A stretch of DNA of 26,728 nucleotides from CAMYJH01 sp041589735 (GTDB lineage: Bacteria; Pseudomonadota; Gammaproteobacteria; HK1): positions 1 to 26,728 of the forward strand of contig JBFHVA010000019.1 in the NCBI GenBank assembly GCA_041589735.1. The letters are read 5' to 3'. The position numbers were made by a program, and so were the translations under genes. A model generated the notes under the pieces. The model had not been told where the DNA came from. It ran no database searches and saw only the letters and a program-made list of their open reading frames with translations. Positions within the stretch are counted from its first letter, which is position 1. Every line of letters begins with the position of its first letter. This document shows positions 14,424 to 26,308 of this stretch, one piece after another.

Positions 14424-17400
14424 TCAGCCCTCCCCGGCGGTCGTTTCGGTCTCCTTGGACACCGCCTCGGCCAGCGCCGCTTCCACCGCCTCGGGGGTAA
14501 GCCCGGTTTCCGCCTCTCGCCGCCGCCGGCGACGATCCTGGTGGTAGGCAAAGCCCGTGCCCGCAGGAATGAGGCGGCCGACGATGACGTTCTCCTTCAA
14601 GCCCCGGAGCTCGTCCAGCTTGCCGTTGACCGAGGCCTCGGTGAGCACCCGGGTGGTCTCCTGGAAGGAGGCGGCGGAGATAAACGACTCGGTGGCGAGA
14701 GAAGCCTTGGTGATGCCGAGCAGCACCGGTTGCCACTGGGCTGACGCCTTGCCGTTGGCTTCCGCGATCTCGTTCTCCTCCAGCACCCGGGCCCGATCCA
14801 CCTGCTCTCCGCGGAGAAACTTGGTGTCCCCGGGCTCGATGATCTCGGCCTTGCGCAGCATCTGGCGCACGATCACCTCGATGTGCTTGTCGTTGATCTT
14901 CACGCCCTGAAGGCGGTAGACCTCCTGCACTTCGTTTACGATGTAGCTGGCTAGAGCGCTGACCCCGAGCAGATGAAGGATATCGTGGGGATTGGGCATG
15001 CCTTCCACCATGGTTTCACCCTTTTGCACGTGCTCACCCTCGAACACCACGATATGACGCCACTTGGGTACCAGGGTCTCGTGCTCGACACCTTCCTCGT
15101 TGGTAATGACCAGCCGCTGCTTGCCCTTCGTCTCCTTGCCAAAGCTGACCACCCCGTCGGTGTCCGCCAGCACCGCCGACTCCTTGGGCTTACGGGCCTC
15201 GAACAGGTCCGCCACCCGCGGTAAACCACCGGTGATGTCGCGGGTCTTGGAGGATTCCTGGGGTAGCCGCGCGATGACGTCGCCGACCCCGACCCGGCCT
15301 CCGTCCTGGACCGTGATCACCGCCCCCGGCGACAGCACGTAATGCGCCTCGGCGTCCGTGCCCGGAAGCCGCAGCTCCTTTTCGTCTTCGTCCACCAGGC
15401 GCACCATGGGGCGCATGTCCCGCGCCGCGGCGCTGCGCTGCTTCGGGTCCATAACCACGATACTGGAAAGACCGGTGACCTCGTCGGTCTGGTGCTGCAC
15501 GGTCACGCCTTCTACCGCGTCGCTGAAGCGCACCGTGCCGGTAACTTCGGTAATCACCGGATGGGTGTGCGGATCCCAGTTGGCCACCACCTGGCCGCCC
15601 TCGACCGTGTCGCCATCGGCAACGGTGATCACCGCGCCGTAGGGCACCTTGTATCGCTCTCGCTCGCGGCCGTTCTCGTCCTGAATCGCAAGCTCCCCGG
15701 AGCGCGACACCGCCACGTAGTTGCCGCTGGCGTGCTCCACTACCTTGATGTTATGGAGCTTGACGCTGCCGTTGGACTTGACCTCGATGTTGTCCACGGC
15801 GGCCGCCCGGGAAGCGGCGCCACCGATGTGGAAGGTGCGCATGGTCAGCTGGGTGCCCGGCTCGCCGATGGACTGCGCGGCCACCACGCCCACCGCCTCG
15901 CCGATGTTGACCGGCTCGCCGCGGGCGAGGTCCCGCCCGTAGCAGGCGGCGCAGACGCCGAAGCGGGTATCACAGGTGATGGCGGAGCGTACCCGGACCT
16001 CGTCAACGCCCACGCGCTCGATTCGATCGACCCATTCCTCGTCCAACAGGGTGCCTGCAGGCACCGCCACCTCGTCGCTACCCGGAGTCAAAATGTCGGT
16101 TGCGGTGGTGCGGCCGAGCACCCGCTCGCGCAGGGGCTCTACCACGTCGCCGCCCTCGATCAGCGGCGTCATCACCATTCCGTTCTCGGTGCCGCAATCC
16201 ACTTCCGTCACCACCAGGTCCTGGGCCACGTCCACCAGGCGCCGGGTCAGATAACCGGAGTTGGCGGTCTTAAGCGCGGTGTCGGCAAGACCCTTGCGCG
16301 CGCCGTGGGTGGAAATGAAGTACTGGAGCACGTCCAGGCCTTCTCGGAAGTTGGCGGTGATCGGCGTCTCGATAATCGAGCCGTCCGGCTTGGCCATCAG
16401 GCCACGCATGCCGGCCAGCTGCCGGATCTGCGCCGCGGAGCCTCGAGCGCCGGAATCGGCCATCATGAAGATCGAGTTGAACGACGGCTGTTCCACCTTG
16501 TTGCCGTCCTTGTCCTTGACCGTATCGGTGCCCAGCTTGCTCATCATGGCCTTGGCCACCTGCTCGTTGGTGTAGGACCAGATGTCGACCACCTTGTTGT
16601 AACGCTCGCCGAAGGTGACCAGACCGGAGGCGTACTGCCCTTCGATCTCCTTCACCGCGGCCTCCGCCGAATCCAGGATCTTCTTCTTCTGCTCTGGCAC
16701 CACCATGTCGTCGACACCGATGGAAATTCCGCCTTTGGTGGCGTAGTTGAAGCCCATGTACATGAGCTGGTCGGCGAACACCACAGTTTCCTTCAGTCCC
16801 ACCTGGCGGTAGCAGCCGTTGATGAGCGAGGAGATCTCCTTCTTTTTCAACGTGGTGTTGATCAAATCGAAGGAGAGGCCGTCGGGCAAAAGCTCTGAAA
16901 GCAGCGCCCGGCCGACGGTGGTTTCCACCAGCCTCGGAGCGCCTTTGGCTTCGCCTTCCTCTCTGGCGTCGGTGTCTTTGACCCGGACCTTGATGCGAGC
17001 ATGCAGGTCAACGACCCGATTGCCGTAAGCGCGGTGCACCTCGGACACGTCCGCAAAGGTCATTCCGGTGCCCTTGGCGTCGACCCGTTCCCGGGTCAGG
17101 TAATAAAGCCCCATGACCACGTCCTGGGTGGGCACGATGATGGGCTCGCCGTGGGCCGGTGAGAGGATGTTGTTGGTAGACATCATCAGGGTGCGCGCTT
17201 CCAGCTGCGCCTCGATGGACAGCGGCACGTGGACCGCCATCTGGTCACCGTCGAAGTCGGCGTTGAAGGCGGTGCACACCAGAGGATGAAGCTGAATCGC
17301 CTTACCCTCGATGAGCACCGGCTCGAAGGCCTGGATACCCAGCCGGTGCAGCGTGGGCGCGCGGTTTAGCAGCACCGGATGTTCTCGGATCACCTCTTCC

Positions 17401-18635
17401 AAGATGTCCCAGACTTCCGGGCCCTCGCGCTCCACCAGCTTCTTCGCCGCCTTGATGGTGGTGGCGAGCCCCCTCATCTCCAGCTTGCCGAAGACGAAGG
17501 GCTTGAACAGCTCCAGCGCCATTTTCTTCGGCAGCCCGCACTGGTGCAGCTTGAGCGTCGGTCCCACCACGACCACCGAGCGGCCGGAGTAGTCCACCCG
17601 CTTACCCAGCAGGTTCTGGCGAAAGCGGCCCTGCTTGCCCTTGATCATGTCTGCGAGCGACTTCAGCGGTCGCTTGTTGGTGCCGGTAATGGCGCGTCCG
17701 CGCCGGCCGTTGTCCAGCAGCGCATCTACGGACTCCTGCAGCATTCGCTTCTCGTTGCGCACGATGATGTCCGGCGCGTTGAGATCCAGCAGCCGCTTCA
17801 ATCGGTTGTTGCGGTTGATGACCCGGCGATAGAGATCGTTCAAGTCCGAGGTAGCAAAACGGCCGCCGTCCAGCGGCACCAGGGGTCGGAGCTCCGGCGG
17901 CAGCACCGGCAGCACCCGCATGACCATCCACTCGGGACGATTTCCGGACGCGGTGAAGGCCTCCATCAGCTTGAGACGCTTGGAGAGCTTCTTGATCTTC
18001 GACTCCGAACCGGTCTTTTGCAGCTCCTCTCGAACGGTGACGATTTCGGTATCGAGCTCGATGGTCCGAAGCAGGTCGTAGATCGCTTCCGCCCCCATCT
18101 TTGCCTCGAACTCGTCGCCGTACTGCTCGATGGCCTCCAGGTACATGTCATCGGAAAGCAGCTGACCGCGCTCGAGCTGGGTCATGCCGGGGTCGACGAC
18201 GACGAAGGCCTCGAAATAGAGGATCCGCTCGATGTCCCTGAGCGTCATATCCAGCAGCAGGCCCATGCGAGACGGAAGCGACTTCAGATACCAAATGTGG
18301 GCGACCGGGCTCGCCAGCTCGATGTGGCCCATCCGCTCGCGCCGCACCTTGGCCAGCGTCACCTCGACCCCGCACTTCTCGCAAATGACGCCGCGGTGCT
18401 TCAAGCGCTTGTACTTGCCGCACAGGCACTCGTAGTCCTTGATGGGACCGAATATCTTGGCGCAGAAAAGGCCATCCCGCTCCGGTTTCAAGGTGCGGTA
18501 GTTGATGGTCTCCGGCTTCTTCACCTCGCCGAAGGACCACGAGCGGATTTTGTCCGGCGAAGCCAGCCCGATTCGAATGGCGTCGAAGCCTTCGACCTGG
18601 CCCTGTTGCCTCAAAAGATTCAGTAAGTCTTTCAT
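14424..18635 (-). CDS. rpoC: DNA-directed RNA polymerase subunit beta'
   Basis: Beta' forms half of the RNA polymerase active-site cleft. The 1403-residue product (E. coli 1407) shows the N-terminal zinc site CLCGKYKRLKHRGVICEKCG (Cys70, 72, 85, 88, E. coli numbering kept), the rudder/lid and bridge regions, and the catalytic NADFDGDQMAVH with Asp460, 462 and 464 binding the active-site magnesium. A second zinc site is formed by the Cys of VDCGTENG and CDTRFGVCAACYG. GDTKFLRGEQVDRARVLEEN lies near the C-terminus, which ends with an acidic tail (SKETETTAGEG). The ATG at 18633-18635 gives MKDLLNLLRQQGQVEGFDAI, the gammaproteobacterial start, with GGGAG upstream. The gap to rpoB is 50 bases and contains a hairpin. 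No insertion or truncation is seen. Confidence 0.99.
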   Translation of the reverse strand: MKDLLNLLRQQGQVEGFDAIRIGLASPDKIRSWSFGEVKKPETINYRTLKPERDGLFCAKIFGPIKDYECLCGKYKRLKHRGVICEKCGVEVTLAKVRRERMGHIELASPVAHIWYLKSLPSRMGLLLDMTLRDIERILYFEAFVVVDPGMTQLERGQLLSDDMYLEAIEQYGDEFEAKMGAEAIYDLLRTIELDTEIVTVREELQKTGSESKIKKLSKRLKLMEAFTASGNRPEWMVMRVLPVLPPELRPLVPLDGGRFATSDLNDLYRRVINRNNRLKRLLDLNAPDIIVRNEKRMLQESVDALLDNGRRGRAITGTNKRPLKSLADMIKGKQGRFRQNLLGKRVDYSGRSVVVVGPTLKLHQCGLPKKMALELFKPFVFGKLEMRGLATTIKAAKKLVEREGPEVWDILEEVIREHPVLLNRAPTLHRLGIQAFEPVLIEGKAIQLHPLVCTAFNADFDGDQMAVHVPLSIEAQLEARTLMMSTNNILSPAHGEPIIVPTQDVVMGLYYLTRERVDAKGTGMTFADVSEVHRAYGNRVVDLHARIKVRVKDTDAREEGEAKGAPRLVETTVGRALLSELLPDGLSFDLINTTLKKKEISSLINGCYRQVGLKETVVFADQLMYMGFNYATKGGISIGVDDMVVPEQKKKILDSAEAAVKEIEGQYASGLVTFGERYNKVVDIWSYTNEQVAKAMMSKLGTDTVKDKDGNKVEQPSFNSIFMMADSGARGSAAQIRQLAGMRGLMAKPDGSIIETPITANFREGLDVLQYFISTHGARKGLADTALKTANSGYLTRRLVDVAQDLVVTEVDCGTENGMVMTPLIEGGDVVEPLRERVLGRTTATDILTPGSDEVAVPAGTLLDEEWVDRIERVGVDEVRVRSAITCDTRFGVCAACYGRDLARGEPVNIGEAVGVVAAQSIGEPGTQLTMRTFHIGGAASRAAAVDNIEVKSNGSVKLHNIKVVEHASGNYVAVSRSGELAIQDENGRERERYKVPYGAVITVADGDTVEGGQVVANWDPHTHPVITEVTGTVRFSDAVEGVTVQHQTDEVTGLSSIVVMDPKQRSAAARDMRPMVRLVDEDEKELRLPGTDAEAHYVLSPGAVITVQDGGRVGVGDVIARLPQESSKTRDITGGLPRVADLFEARKPKESAVLADTDGVVSFGKETKGKQRLVITNEEGVEHETLVPKWRHIVVFEGEHVQKGETMVEGMPNPHDILHLLGVSALASYIVNEVQEVYRLQGVKINDKHIEVIVRQMLRKAEIIEPGDTKFLRGEQVDRARVLEENEIAEANGKASAQWQPVLLGITKASLATESFISAASFQETTRVLTEASVNGKLDELRGLKENVIVGRLIPAGTGFAYHQDRRRRRREAETGLTPEAVEAALAEAVSKETETTAGEG

Positions 18636-18660
18636 CTTATCTCCCGACTAAGCGTCGCGA

Positions 18661-18681
18661 GTTCGCGGCCACACCGCGAAC
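18661..18681 (-). other. Hairpin in the rpoB-rpoC spacer
   Basis: A perfect 8-bp stem (gttcgcgg at 18661-18668 with ccgcgaac at 18674-18681, five-base loop) occupies most of the 50-base rpoB-rpoC spacer. No T-run follows, so it is not an intrinsic terminator; an RNase processing or translation-tuning structure is possible. Confidence 0.7.
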
Positions 18682-18685
18682 CGTG

Positions 18686-22765
<4,080 letters not shown>

Positions 22766-22791
22766 CTTCTAACCTCGGCAGCGTTTGGTTA

Positions 22792-22851
22792 GCGCCAACG
22801 GCGTGGCGCGCGCAACAAGCGCGTGCGGACTGGCGGCCAGTTGGCCGCCAG
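22792..22851 (-). promoter_or_regulatory. Three successive hairpins in the rplL-rpoB spacer
   Basis: Three stems follow one another: 22792-22797 with 22804-22809 (gcgcca / tggcgc), 22809-22813 with 22819-22823 (cgcgc / gcgcg), and the strongest, 22830-22838 with 22843-22851 (ctggcggcc / ggccgccag, loop of four). None has a T-run. E. coli has an attenuator and an RNase III site in this spacer; an equivalent role here is inference from position. Confidence 0.55.
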
Positions 22852-22891
22852 CCTCGACAAGTAACGCGGTGATAAATGGACCAAGACGAGC

Positions 22892-23272
22892 TTATTTAAT
22901 CTCGACCGTGGCCCCGGCCTCTTCGAGCTGCTTCTTGAACTCTGCGGCCTCGTCCTTGCTCACGCCTTCCTTGACGCTCGCAGGCGCGCTCTCGACAAGA
23001 TCCTTGGCTTCCTTCAGACCGAGAGACGTAATCGCGCGAACTGCCTTGATGACCGCAACTTTGTTTGCGCCAAAGCTGGACATCACGACGTCGAACTCCG
23101 TCTTCTCTTCCTCGGCCTCGGCAGCCGCTCCGCCGGCCGCAGGTGCCGCCGCGACGGTTGCCACCGCCGCTGACACGCCGAACTCGTCTTCCATCGCTTT
23201 GACGAGCTCAACGATTTCCATCACGGGTTTTTCCTTGATGGCGCTGATGATTTCCTCATTGGACAATGCCAT
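22892..23272 (-). CDS. rplL: 50S ribosomal protein L7/L12
   Basis: L7/L12 is the multicopy stalk protein that recruits and activates translational GTPases. The 126-residue product has the N-terminal dimerisation and L10-binding helices (MALSNEEIISAIKEKPVMEI, VELVKAMEDEFGVSAAVATV), an Ala/Gly-rich hinge (AAAPAAGGAAAEAEEE, about residues 40-56) and the globular C-terminal domain KTEFDVVMSSFGANKVAVIK then ITSLGLKEAKDLVESAP and AAEFKKQLEEAGATVEIK. The acidic, uncharged-hinge composition is typical. The ATG at 23270-23272 follows rplJ by 41 bases. Confidence 0.98.
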   Translation of the reverse strand: MALSNEEIISAIKEKPVMEIVELVKAMEDEFGVSAAVATVAAAPAAGGAAAEAEEEKTEFDVVMSSFGANKVAVIKAVRAITSLGLKEAKDLVESAPASVKEGVSKDEAAEFKKQLEEAGATVEIK

Positions 23273-23313
23273 TACAATACTCCTGATTCGGCCTGTGCCG
23301 TTCTCTTAAATAC

Positions 23314-23841
23314 TCAAGCCGCCTGTTTCTGATCCCGGATCGCGCCAAGTGTGCGCACCAGTCTCGAATGCGGTTCCGCGAGCGTTCGCACGAATTTTGA
23401 TATTGGCGCAATCATTACTGACATGAGCTGGGCAATTGCCTCTTCCTTCGTAGGCAGGGAAGCCAGCGTATCGATCGCTTTCGGCTCCAACAGTTTGCCT
23501 TCGATGGATACCAGCTTGACGACCAGCTTTTCGTTGGCCTTGGAAAAATCCTTGATGACCCGCGCCGCGGCGCCCGGCTCTTCTCTGGAGAAAGCCAGCA
23601 CCAGCGGACCGACGAGTTCATCTCGCATGCACGCGAAGTCGGTATCTTCCAAAGCGCGGCGGGCAAGCGTGTTTCGAACGACGCGCACGTAGACGCCCGA
23701 GTTGCGAGCCTGTACCCGCAACTGGGTCATTTGCGCGACAGTAAGGCCGCTGTACTCCGCCGCAACGGCGGAATACGCGGTCTTCGCGACCTCATGAACC
23801 TCCGCGACCACCGCTTTTTTTGCCTCAATTGTCAAAGGCAC
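23314..23841 (-). CDS. rplJ: 50S ribosomal protein L10
   Basis: L10 anchors the L7/L12 dimers to the ribosome and, as the L10-L7/L12 complex, represses translation of this operon. The 175-residue product shows IEAKKAVVAEVHEVAKTAYS, LTVAQMTQLRVQARNSGVYV, RVVRNTLARRALEDTDFACM, GPLVLAFSREEPGAAARVIK and LASLPTKEEAIAQLMSVMIA. I use the GTG at 23839-23841: it is preceded by AGGAGG with eight bases between, and the resulting MPLTIEAKKAVVAEV aligns with the family. An ATG twelve codons upstream is in frame, but has no homology and would place that Shine-Dalgarno inside the gene. Confidence 0.96.
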   Translation of the reverse strand: MPLTIEAKKAVVAEVHEVAKTAYSAVAAEYSGLTVAQMTQLRVQARNSGVYVRVVRNTLARRALEDTDFACMRDELVGPLVLAFSREEPGAAARVIKDFSKANEKLVVKLVSIEGKLLEPKAIDTLASLPTKEEAIAQLMSVMIAPISKFVRTLAEPHSRLVRTLGAIRDQKQAA

Positions 23842-23929
23842 CTTAACAACCTCCTGGATCTCTTTAGCGACATCCACTCGAACACGATTCCTCGCGTCCG
23901 TCTAAATACGGTGGCCAAACATTCAACAG

Positions 23930-24045
23930 TTCGGGCGACACCGTCTGCGCAGGGTCGGGAAGTTCAGTCCCGGATTAAGCGCATTCCATTGCGCGCCTGC
24001 GGTCTTTGACAGCTCTTCCGCAAAATCAGCGGAACAGCCCAAAGC
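23930..24045 (-). promoter_or_regulatory. L10 leader, autoregulatory mRNA site for L10(L12)4
   Basis: On the minus strand ACCGCAGG (24003-23996) can pair with the outer parts of CCTGCGCAGACGGT (23953-23940): CAGG with CCTG and ACCG with CGGT, leaving an asymmetric internal loop with GA, the layout of the L10-leader kink-turn. Additional stems enclose it: 23956-23960 with 23968-23972, 23979-23983 with 23990-23994, and 24016-24021 with 24029-24034. It lies in the 247-base rplA-rplJ gap, exactly where this family acts. Binding of L10 would reduce rplJ-rplL translation. The boundaries are approximate. Confidence 0.7.
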
Positions 24046-24052
24046 CTTAACT

Positions 24053-24087
24053 GGTCACGCGTCGCGCGTTATGCGTTACGCGTAACC
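24053..24087 (+). repeat. Palindromic GT(N)AC repeat after rplA
   Basis: A 35-bp imperfect inverted repeat of ACGCGT-type units: ggtcacgcgt at the left and acgcgtaacc at the right (9 of 10 bases complementary), and an internal perfect 12-mer gttacgcgtaac. It starts one base past the rplA stop on the minus strand. It shares unit style with the repeat between rpsJ and rplC; strand is arbitrary. Confidence 0.65.
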
Positions 24088-24088
24088 T

Positions 24089-24784
24089 TTAAACACCTAA
24101 ACTCGTCTTCTCCACGGGCACACCTGGACCCATGGTGCTCGAAATCACAACTTTCTTTAAAAACACGCCCTTCGAAGAGGCGGGTTTTGCTTTGTTCAAG
24201 TCGGCCAGCAGCGCGTCGAGATTCTCCTTAAGCGCCTTGGGCTCGAAATCCGCCTTGCCGATACTGCAATGAATGAGCCCGGCTTTGTCGGTCCGGAACT
24301 GAACCTGACCCGCCTTCGCTTTCTTCACCGCTTCAGCCACGTCCGGCGTCACCGTACCCACTTTTGGATTCGGCATCAGTCCCCGGGGGCCGAGGATTTT
24401 GCCCAGCTGTCCCACCACCCGCATGGCGTCTGGCGCCGCAACGACTACGTCGAAATCGAGCTTGCCCGCTTTCACCTGCTCAGCGAGATCTTCCATCCCC
24501 ACGATGTCGGCGCCCGCTGCTTTAGCCGCATCGGCGGCGCTACCCTGGGCAAATACGGCAACGCGGGTCGTTTTGCCGGTTCCGTTGGGCAATACCGTGG
24601 AGCCGCGAACTACCTGATCGGATTTGCGCGGATCGACGCCGAGGTTAATACTCACGTCCACGGACTCGTTGAACTTGGCGCTGGCAAATTCTCTCACCAT
24701 GCCCAGCGCTTCCATGATGTCGTAGGCGCGGCTCCTGTCGAGCTTCTCGCGCAGCGCCCGTTGACGCTTTGATTGCTTCGACAT
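24089..24784 (-). CDS. rplA: 50S ribosomal protein L1
   Basis: L1 forms the mobile stalk by the E site and helps release deacylated tRNA; in E. coli it also represses the rplKA mRNA. The 231-residue product reads SKQSKRQRALREKLDRSRAY, FNESVDVSINLGVDPRKSDQ, VVRGSTVLPNGTGKTTRVAV, GKILGPRGLMPNPKVGTVTP and FRTDKAGLIHCSIGKADFEP, with KKVVISSTMGPGVPVEK near the end. I use the ATG at 24782-24784, which shares one base with the rplK stop (TGATG). A GTG one codon upstream is possible but has poorer spacing to the GAGGGGG ribosome-binding site. Confidence 0.97.
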   Translation of the reverse strand: MSKQSKRQRALREKLDRSRAYDIMEALGMVREFASAKFNESVDVSINLGVDPRKSDQVVRGSTVLPNGTGKTTRVAVFAQGSAADAAKAAGADIVGMEDLAEQVKAGKLDFDVVVAAPDAMRVVGQLGKILGPRGLMPNPKVGTVTPDVAEAVKKAKAGQVQFRTDKAGLIHCSIGKADFEPKALKENLDALLADLNKAKPASSKGVFLKKVVISSTMGPGVPVEKTSLGV

Positions 24785-25218
24785 CACTCCACCCCCTCGG
24801 TTTCGACGCCCATGCTGCGGGCGCTACCGGCAATTATTCGCACGGCGGCATCCAAGTCCTCAGTATTGAGATCCGGCATCTTGGTCCTGGCGATTTCCTC
24901 GAGCTGGGCGCGCGTCGCGCGACCGACTTTTTCAGTATTCGGAACGCTACTGCCCTTAGGAAGATTCAGTGCTTTTTTAAGCAGCACCGACGCCGGAGGG
25001 GTCTTGGTGATGAATGAGAAGCTGCGATCGGCGTAAACGGTGATCACGCAAGGTGTAGGCAAACCCTGCTCCACGTTCTGGGTCTGGGCGTTGAACGCCT
25101 TGCAGAACTCCATGATATTCACGCCGTGCTGGCCCAGCGCCGGCCCAACGGGAGGACTGGGATTCGCCTGACCCGCCGGTACCTGCAGCTTGATGTAAGC
25201 CTGTATTTTCTTCGCCAC
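24784..25218 (-). CDS. rplK: 50S ribosomal protein L11
   Basis: L11 forms the base of the stalk, binds the GTPase-associated region of 23S rRNA and is needed for RelA-dependent stringent response. The 144-residue product shows the proline-rich N-terminal domain (KLQVPAGQANPSPPVGPALG, QHGVNIMEFCKAFNAQT) and the RNA-binding C-terminal domain (TKTPPASVLLKKALNLPKGS, VGRATRAQLEEIARTKMPDL, AAVRIIAGSARSMGVETEG). The start is GTG at 25216-25218, giving the normal MAKKIQAYIK, with AGGAG six bases upstream. The stop overlaps the rplA start. Confidence 0.98.
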   Translation of the reverse strand: MAKKIQAYIKLQVPAGQANPSPPVGPALGQHGVNIMEFCKAFNAQTQNVEQGLPTPCVITVYADRSFSFITKTPPASVLLKKALNLPKGSSVPNTEKVGRATRAQLEEIARTKMPDLNTEDLDAAVRIIAGSARSMGVETEGVE

Positions 25219-25242
25219 GTCTTACTCCTGTCGGGTGCATGC

Positions 25243-25262
25243 GCCTGGCTCAAAGTCCAGGC
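25243..25262 (-). other. Hairpin in the nusG-rplK spacer (rplK leader)
   Basis: gcctgg (25243-25248) pairs with ccaggc (25257-25262) around an eight-base loop, 25 bases upstream of the rplK start codon. In E. coli, L1 represses rplKA by binding structured RNA near the rplK start, so this could be part of an L1 operator; the sequence evidence is a hairpin only. Confidence 0.45.
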
Positions 25263-25273
25263 TCCCCAGATTC

Positions 25274-25295
25274 GACCAGTGACCGGTCACTAGTC
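25274..25295 (+). repeat. 22-bp near-perfect palindrome spanning the nusG stop
   Basis: A perfect 14-mer agtgaccggtcact (25278-25291) is extended to 22 bp by gac/gtc with a single mismatch. It includes the nusG stop codon (25290-25292 on the minus strand TAG, followed at once by an in-frame TGA). It is of the same GT(N)AC type as the repeats after rplA and rpsJ. Confidence 0.65.
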
Positions 25296-25829
25296 TTTTT
25301 CCACTTGGCTGAACTCGAGTTCCACCGGGGTCGAGCGGCCAAAGATGGTCACTTCAACCCGCAAACGGCTCTTCTCGTAGTTCACTTCTTCGACCACGCC
25401 GTTGAAATCATTGAACGGCCCGTCAATCACTCTCACCACCTCGCCAGGCTCAAACAGAACCTTTGGCCTCGGCTTGTCCACACCTTCCTGAATGCGCTCG
25501 AGTATGGCGTTGGCCTCTTTGTCGGAGATCGGCGCGGGGCGGTCGCTGCTGCCACCGATGAAACCCATCACCTTGGGCACACTCTTGACCAGGTGCCATG
25601 TGTCGTCATTCATCTCCATGTTCACCAGCACGTAGCCGGGAAAGAATTTACGGTCGCTCTTGCGCTTTTGGCCGTCGCGCATCTCTACAACTTCCTCGGT
25701 CGGCACCAGCACGTCACCAAACATGTCGTCCAGTCCACTGCGCTCGATGCGCTCCTTCAACAGGCGCGCCACCTGTTGCTCGAAGCCCGAGTACGCGTGT
25801 ACCACATACCAGCGTCGCGCCACGGTCAT
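25290..25829 (-). CDS. nusG: Transcription termination/antitermination factor NusG
   Basis: NusG binds the RNA polymerase clamp by its N-terminal domain and Rho or ribosomal S10 by its KOW domain, coupling transcription with translation. The 179-residue product (E. coli 181) has the NGN domain RRWYVVHAYSGFEQQVARLL, LVPTEEVVEMRDGQKRKSDR, KFFPGYVLVNMEMNDDTWHL, KVMGFIGGSSDRPAPISDKE, then the KOW domain FEPGEVVRVIDGPFNDFNGV and FGRSTPVELEFSQVEKD (about 125-179). The ATG at 25827-25829 overlaps the secE stop as ATGA and gives MTVARRWYVV; longer in-frame codons upstream lie within secE and are rejected. Confidence 0.98.
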   Translation of the reverse strand: MTVARRWYVVHAYSGFEQQVARLLKERIERSGLDDMFGDVLVPTEEVVEMRDGQKRKSDRKFFPGYVLVNMEMNDDTWHLVKSVPKVMGFIGGSSDRPAPISDKEANAILERIQEGVDKPRPKVLFEPGEVVRVIDGPFNDFNGVVEEVNYEKSRLRVEVTIFGRSTPVELEFSQVEKD

Positions 25830-26203
25830 GCCCCCTGCCCCAGCAGTAGACGCATGATCCACGCCAGCATTCCGTCCAGCATCCAAAGAATGATTGCGAC
25901 CATCGCCACCATGGCGATGACGATGAGCGTCGTTTGTAGTGTCTCGTTGCGTGTCGGCCATACAATCTTTCGCAGTTCGGTGCGCGATTCGCGCATGAAT
26001 TCCCAGGCCAGCCGTCCTTTTTCCGTCTGAAACGCCACCGCGGCGGCGACGCCGGCTGCGACCAAAATGCCGATCACCCGAAGCGGCAGAGATTGGTCTC
26101 CGAAGTAGTAGAAGCCCGTTACGCCTGCTGCCAGCAGGATGGCGGCCATCAACCATTTAAGCTGGTCCGGCATGGCTGTCCTTGTTTCTACTCTTACACC
26201 CAT
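25826..26203 (-). CDS. secE: SecE, protein translocase subunit (three-helix type)
   Basis: SecE clamps SecY in the SecYEG translocon of the inner membrane. The 125-residue product has three predicted membrane helices at about 15-34 (LKWLMAAILLAAGVTGFYYF), 40-58 and 91-112 (TLIVIAMVAMVAIILWMLDG). The conserved cytoplasmic amphipathic helix and hinge lies between the second and third (EFMRESRTELRKIVWPTRNE, with WPTR at 82-85). The three-helix form with this length is normal for gammaproteobacteria such as E. coli (127 residues). The ATG is at 26201-26203; a later Met (MPDQLKW, residue 11) is a possible alternative start. It is coupled to nusG by a four-base overlap. Confidence 0.97.
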   Translation of the reverse strand: MGVRVETRTAMPDQLKWLMAAILLAAGVTGFYYFGDQSLPLRVIGILVAAGVAAAVAFQTEKGRLAWEFMRESRTELRKIVWPTRNETLQTTLIVIAMVAMVAIILWMLDGMLAWIMRLLLGQGA

Positions 26204-26308
26204 TTCGAATACGCGCTCCGATGCGTTTCGCGCATCCGTGTCAACGATTTACCAGCTCGCTCCACCTGCCATCTCGCCCGCCAAGAGGGGCGATCCATGG
26301 TCGTTCTT

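Noticed and set aside
15342..16898. Long plus-strand open frame (518 codons) opposite rpoC
   Set aside because: Antisense shadow of a GC-rich conserved gene; product is rich in His/Arg/Gly/Val with no recognisable domain, and rpoC on the other strand is fully conserved here.
17379..18626. Plus-strand open frame (415 codons) opposite the 5' part of rpoC
   Set aside because: Same reason: codon-phase shadow, no ribosome-binding site or family resemblance.
25830..26156. Long N-terminal extension of NusG (about 109 codons)
   Set aside because: It overlaps secE in another frame, is Arg/Gly/His-rich and unlike any NusG; the ATGA-coupled start is standard.
26239..26244. TTGACA on the minus strand upstream of secE as a -35 box
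   Set aside because: At 16-18 base spacing the -10 candidate would be TCGGAG or similar, which is not promoter-like; a TATTCG further on is 27 bases away.
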